A stretch of DNA of 64,000 nt, taken from assembly GCF_900129505.1 (NCBI RefSeq), contig NZ_LT670818.1, positions 3,224,001 through 3,288,000 of the forward strand, read 5' to 3'. The DNA is from Bradyrhizobium erythrophlei. Lineage in GTDB: Bacteria; Pseudomonadota; Alphaproteobacteria; Rhizobiales; Xanthobacteraceae. Positions within the stretch are counted from its first letter, which is position 1. The number at the start of each line of letters is the position of its first letter. The translations under genes and the position numbers were made by a program. Below are positions 63,985-64,000 of the stretch, in pieces. The notes beneath the pieces were generated by a model. It worked only from the letters and a program-made list of their open reading frames with translations, ran no database searches and was not told the DNA's origin.

Positions 63985-64000
63985 GCAGCAAACATAAGGT

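Overview
The window reads as chromosomal DNA of a high-GC alphaproteobacterium, most likely Bradyrhizobium or a close relative in the Nitrobacteraceae. This is an inference. It rests on strong third-position GC bias, the gene types present (an ALAS-type hemA fragment, a cyo quinol oxidase, OxyR/KatA, winged-helix STAND regulators), and short dispersed intergenic repeats that I recall from that group. No rRNA, intact tRNA, CRISPR array or complete insertion sequence was seen.

Layout. 0.4-5.1 kb is housekeeping: ilvD, two small hypotheticals and aspA. 5.5-9.9 kb (minus strand) is an export operon of two HlyD-type adaptors flanking a double-length ABC-2 permease, with no ATPase alongside. 10.3-17.3 kb (plus) is an acyl-CoA catabolic operon: a YWTD beta-propeller, a 3-hydroxyacyl-CoA-type dehydrogenase, an acyl-CoA dehydrogenase, two crotonases, a class III CoA transferase and an FMN reductase. 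17.3-20.9 kb (minus) holds a small membrane-anchored hypothetical, a type II NADH dehydrogenase, a ThrE-like exporter and a small secreted protein. 21.2-26.1 kb is a tightly coupled cyoE-cyoABCD operon (heme O synthase plus cytochrome bo3-type quinol oxidase).

26.3-39.5 kb is the most unusual part. Two tandem acetoacetate-decarboxylase-like paralogues, one without the expected Schiff-base lysine, are followed by an AraC regulator translationally coupled to a giant winged-helix/STAND ATPase regulator. Two further paralogues of that regulator follow (one truncated, one with an internal tandem duplication), with a MalT-like LuxR regulator between them on the opposite strand.

39.6-48.7 kb is a decaying zone: a frameshifted pyruvate-oxidase-like TPP enzyme, remnants of an integrated element (tyrosine integrase C-terminus, small excisionase-like HTH gene, tRNA-like T-arm), an intact FAD-linked oxidase, and a multiply frameshifted SAM/adenylate cyclase/ATPase regulator. 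49.3-55.0 kb has a cyclic-nucleotide-binding patatin, an SDR/ECF-sigma pair and a DUF2066-like exported protein, separated by dispersed repeats.

55.5-59.7 kb is a peroxide-defence module on the minus strand: katA, a fragment of 5-aminolevulinate synthase, ferrochelatase and oxyR. A matching ATAG-N7-CTAT site lies upstream of both katA and oxyR. 59.9-64 kb carries a transposase remnant, a DedA protein, a second OxyR-like regulator next to a perfect palindrome, a glycine-rich exported protein with a clear terminator, and an HxlR-regulator/FMN-reductase pair with a likely operator between them.

All identifications come from reading translated sequence and recalled family motifs; no database search was possible. 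Start codons were chosen by ribosome-binding site and overlap where several were available.
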